Shown here: piece after piece, positions 63,892 to 64,000 of the stretch
Numbering within the stretch: position 1 is the first letter of the stretch
Layout of the letters: every line of letters begins with the position of its first letter
Assembly (NCBI GenBank): GCA_023333565.1
Contig: JAJKFH010003165.1
Coordinates: forward strand, 372,001-436,000
DNA: 64,000 nt
Direction of reading: 5' to 3'
Origin: Puffinus mauretanicus
Taxonomy: Eukaryota > Chordata > Aves > Procellariiformes > Procellariidae
Made by a program: the position numbers and the translations under genes
Notes under the pieces: generated by a model
What the model was told of the DNA's origin: nothing
Seen by the model: the letters and a program-made list of their open reading frames with translations, nothing else
Databases searched by the model: none

Positions 63892-64000
63892 TAACCCCAG
63901 CCGGCCAGTGAGCACCACGCAGCTGCTCGCTCACCCCCCCACCGGGTGGGATGGGGGAGAGAATCTGAAGGGTAAAAGTGAGAAAACTCGTGGGTTGAGA
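63892..64000 (-). mobile_element. Partial LTR, same family, cut by the window end
   Basis: The last 109 bases begin TGTCGTGGTTTAACCCCAG and continue with the ACCACGCAGC, CTCGCTCACC and GGGATGGGGGAGAGAATC blocks seen at 46300-46400. It is in the same orientation as the other LTR. Only one edge is visible, so solo LTR and provirus end cannot be told apart. Confidence 0.88.

Noticed and set aside
1..64000. CRISPR arrays, toxin-antitoxin, phage defence or operon structures
   Set aside because: No regularly spaced repeats and no compact prokaryotic coding. Introns, CR1 and LTRs show animal DNA.

Overview
The window is vertebrate nuclear DNA, almost certainly from a bird. It has chicken-repeat-1 (CR1) LINEs ending in the avian 'ATTCTATGATT' tail, an LTR of the type common in bird genomes (TGTCATGGTTTAACC at its plus-strand left edge), long introns, one CpG-island promoter, and no operon-like coding. 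Most of the open frames are chance frames, frames of CR1, or frames of CpG-rich DNA.

The one gene I recognise is GEMIN8, on the plus strand. It encodes a subunit of the SMN complex, which loads Sm proteins onto spliceosomal snRNAs. A CpG island at about 17.3-18.46 kb with YY1, GC-box and ETS motifs is its likely promoter. A short exon at 22713-22749 ends exactly with the start ATG. The main coding exon is 25498-25924 and the last is 47860-48110. The three coding pieces sum to 681 nt (226 residues plus stop; the human protein has about 242). Splice phases fit, and the C-terminus ends in the family signature [12 protein letters not shown].

Layout: 1-17.3 kb is intergenic, upstream of GEMIN8, with a C-rich tract at 3.55-4.06 kb, a CpG-enriched patch at 5.18-5.72 kb, a hairpin at 13.97 kb and an old CR1 tail at 15.35 kb. 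17.3-48.7 kb is GEMIN8. Its 21.9 kb third intron carries an antisense CR1 with a 289-codon intact frame (34.3-35.3 kb), a sense 2.6 kb decayed CR1 with endonuclease and reverse transcriptase (42.0-44.6 kb), a solo LTR (46.3-46.8 kb), several old SINE/LINE relics and a possible broken antisense coding remnant (30.25-31.0 kb). 48.7-64 kb is downstream DNA with another CR1 (50.2-50.6 kb), a GC-rich block (58.5-59.2 kb) and a second LTR cut off by the window end. From human synteny one expects GPM6B beyond GEMIN8, but I found none of its coding exons here.

No CRISPR array, prokaryotic defence system, rRNA or tRNA was found. I do not see a new biological system. The most interesting points are the GEMIN8 start codon isolated by an intron, the possible antisense pseudogene, the intact-frame CR1, and a few unexplained hairpins and CpG-rich patches.
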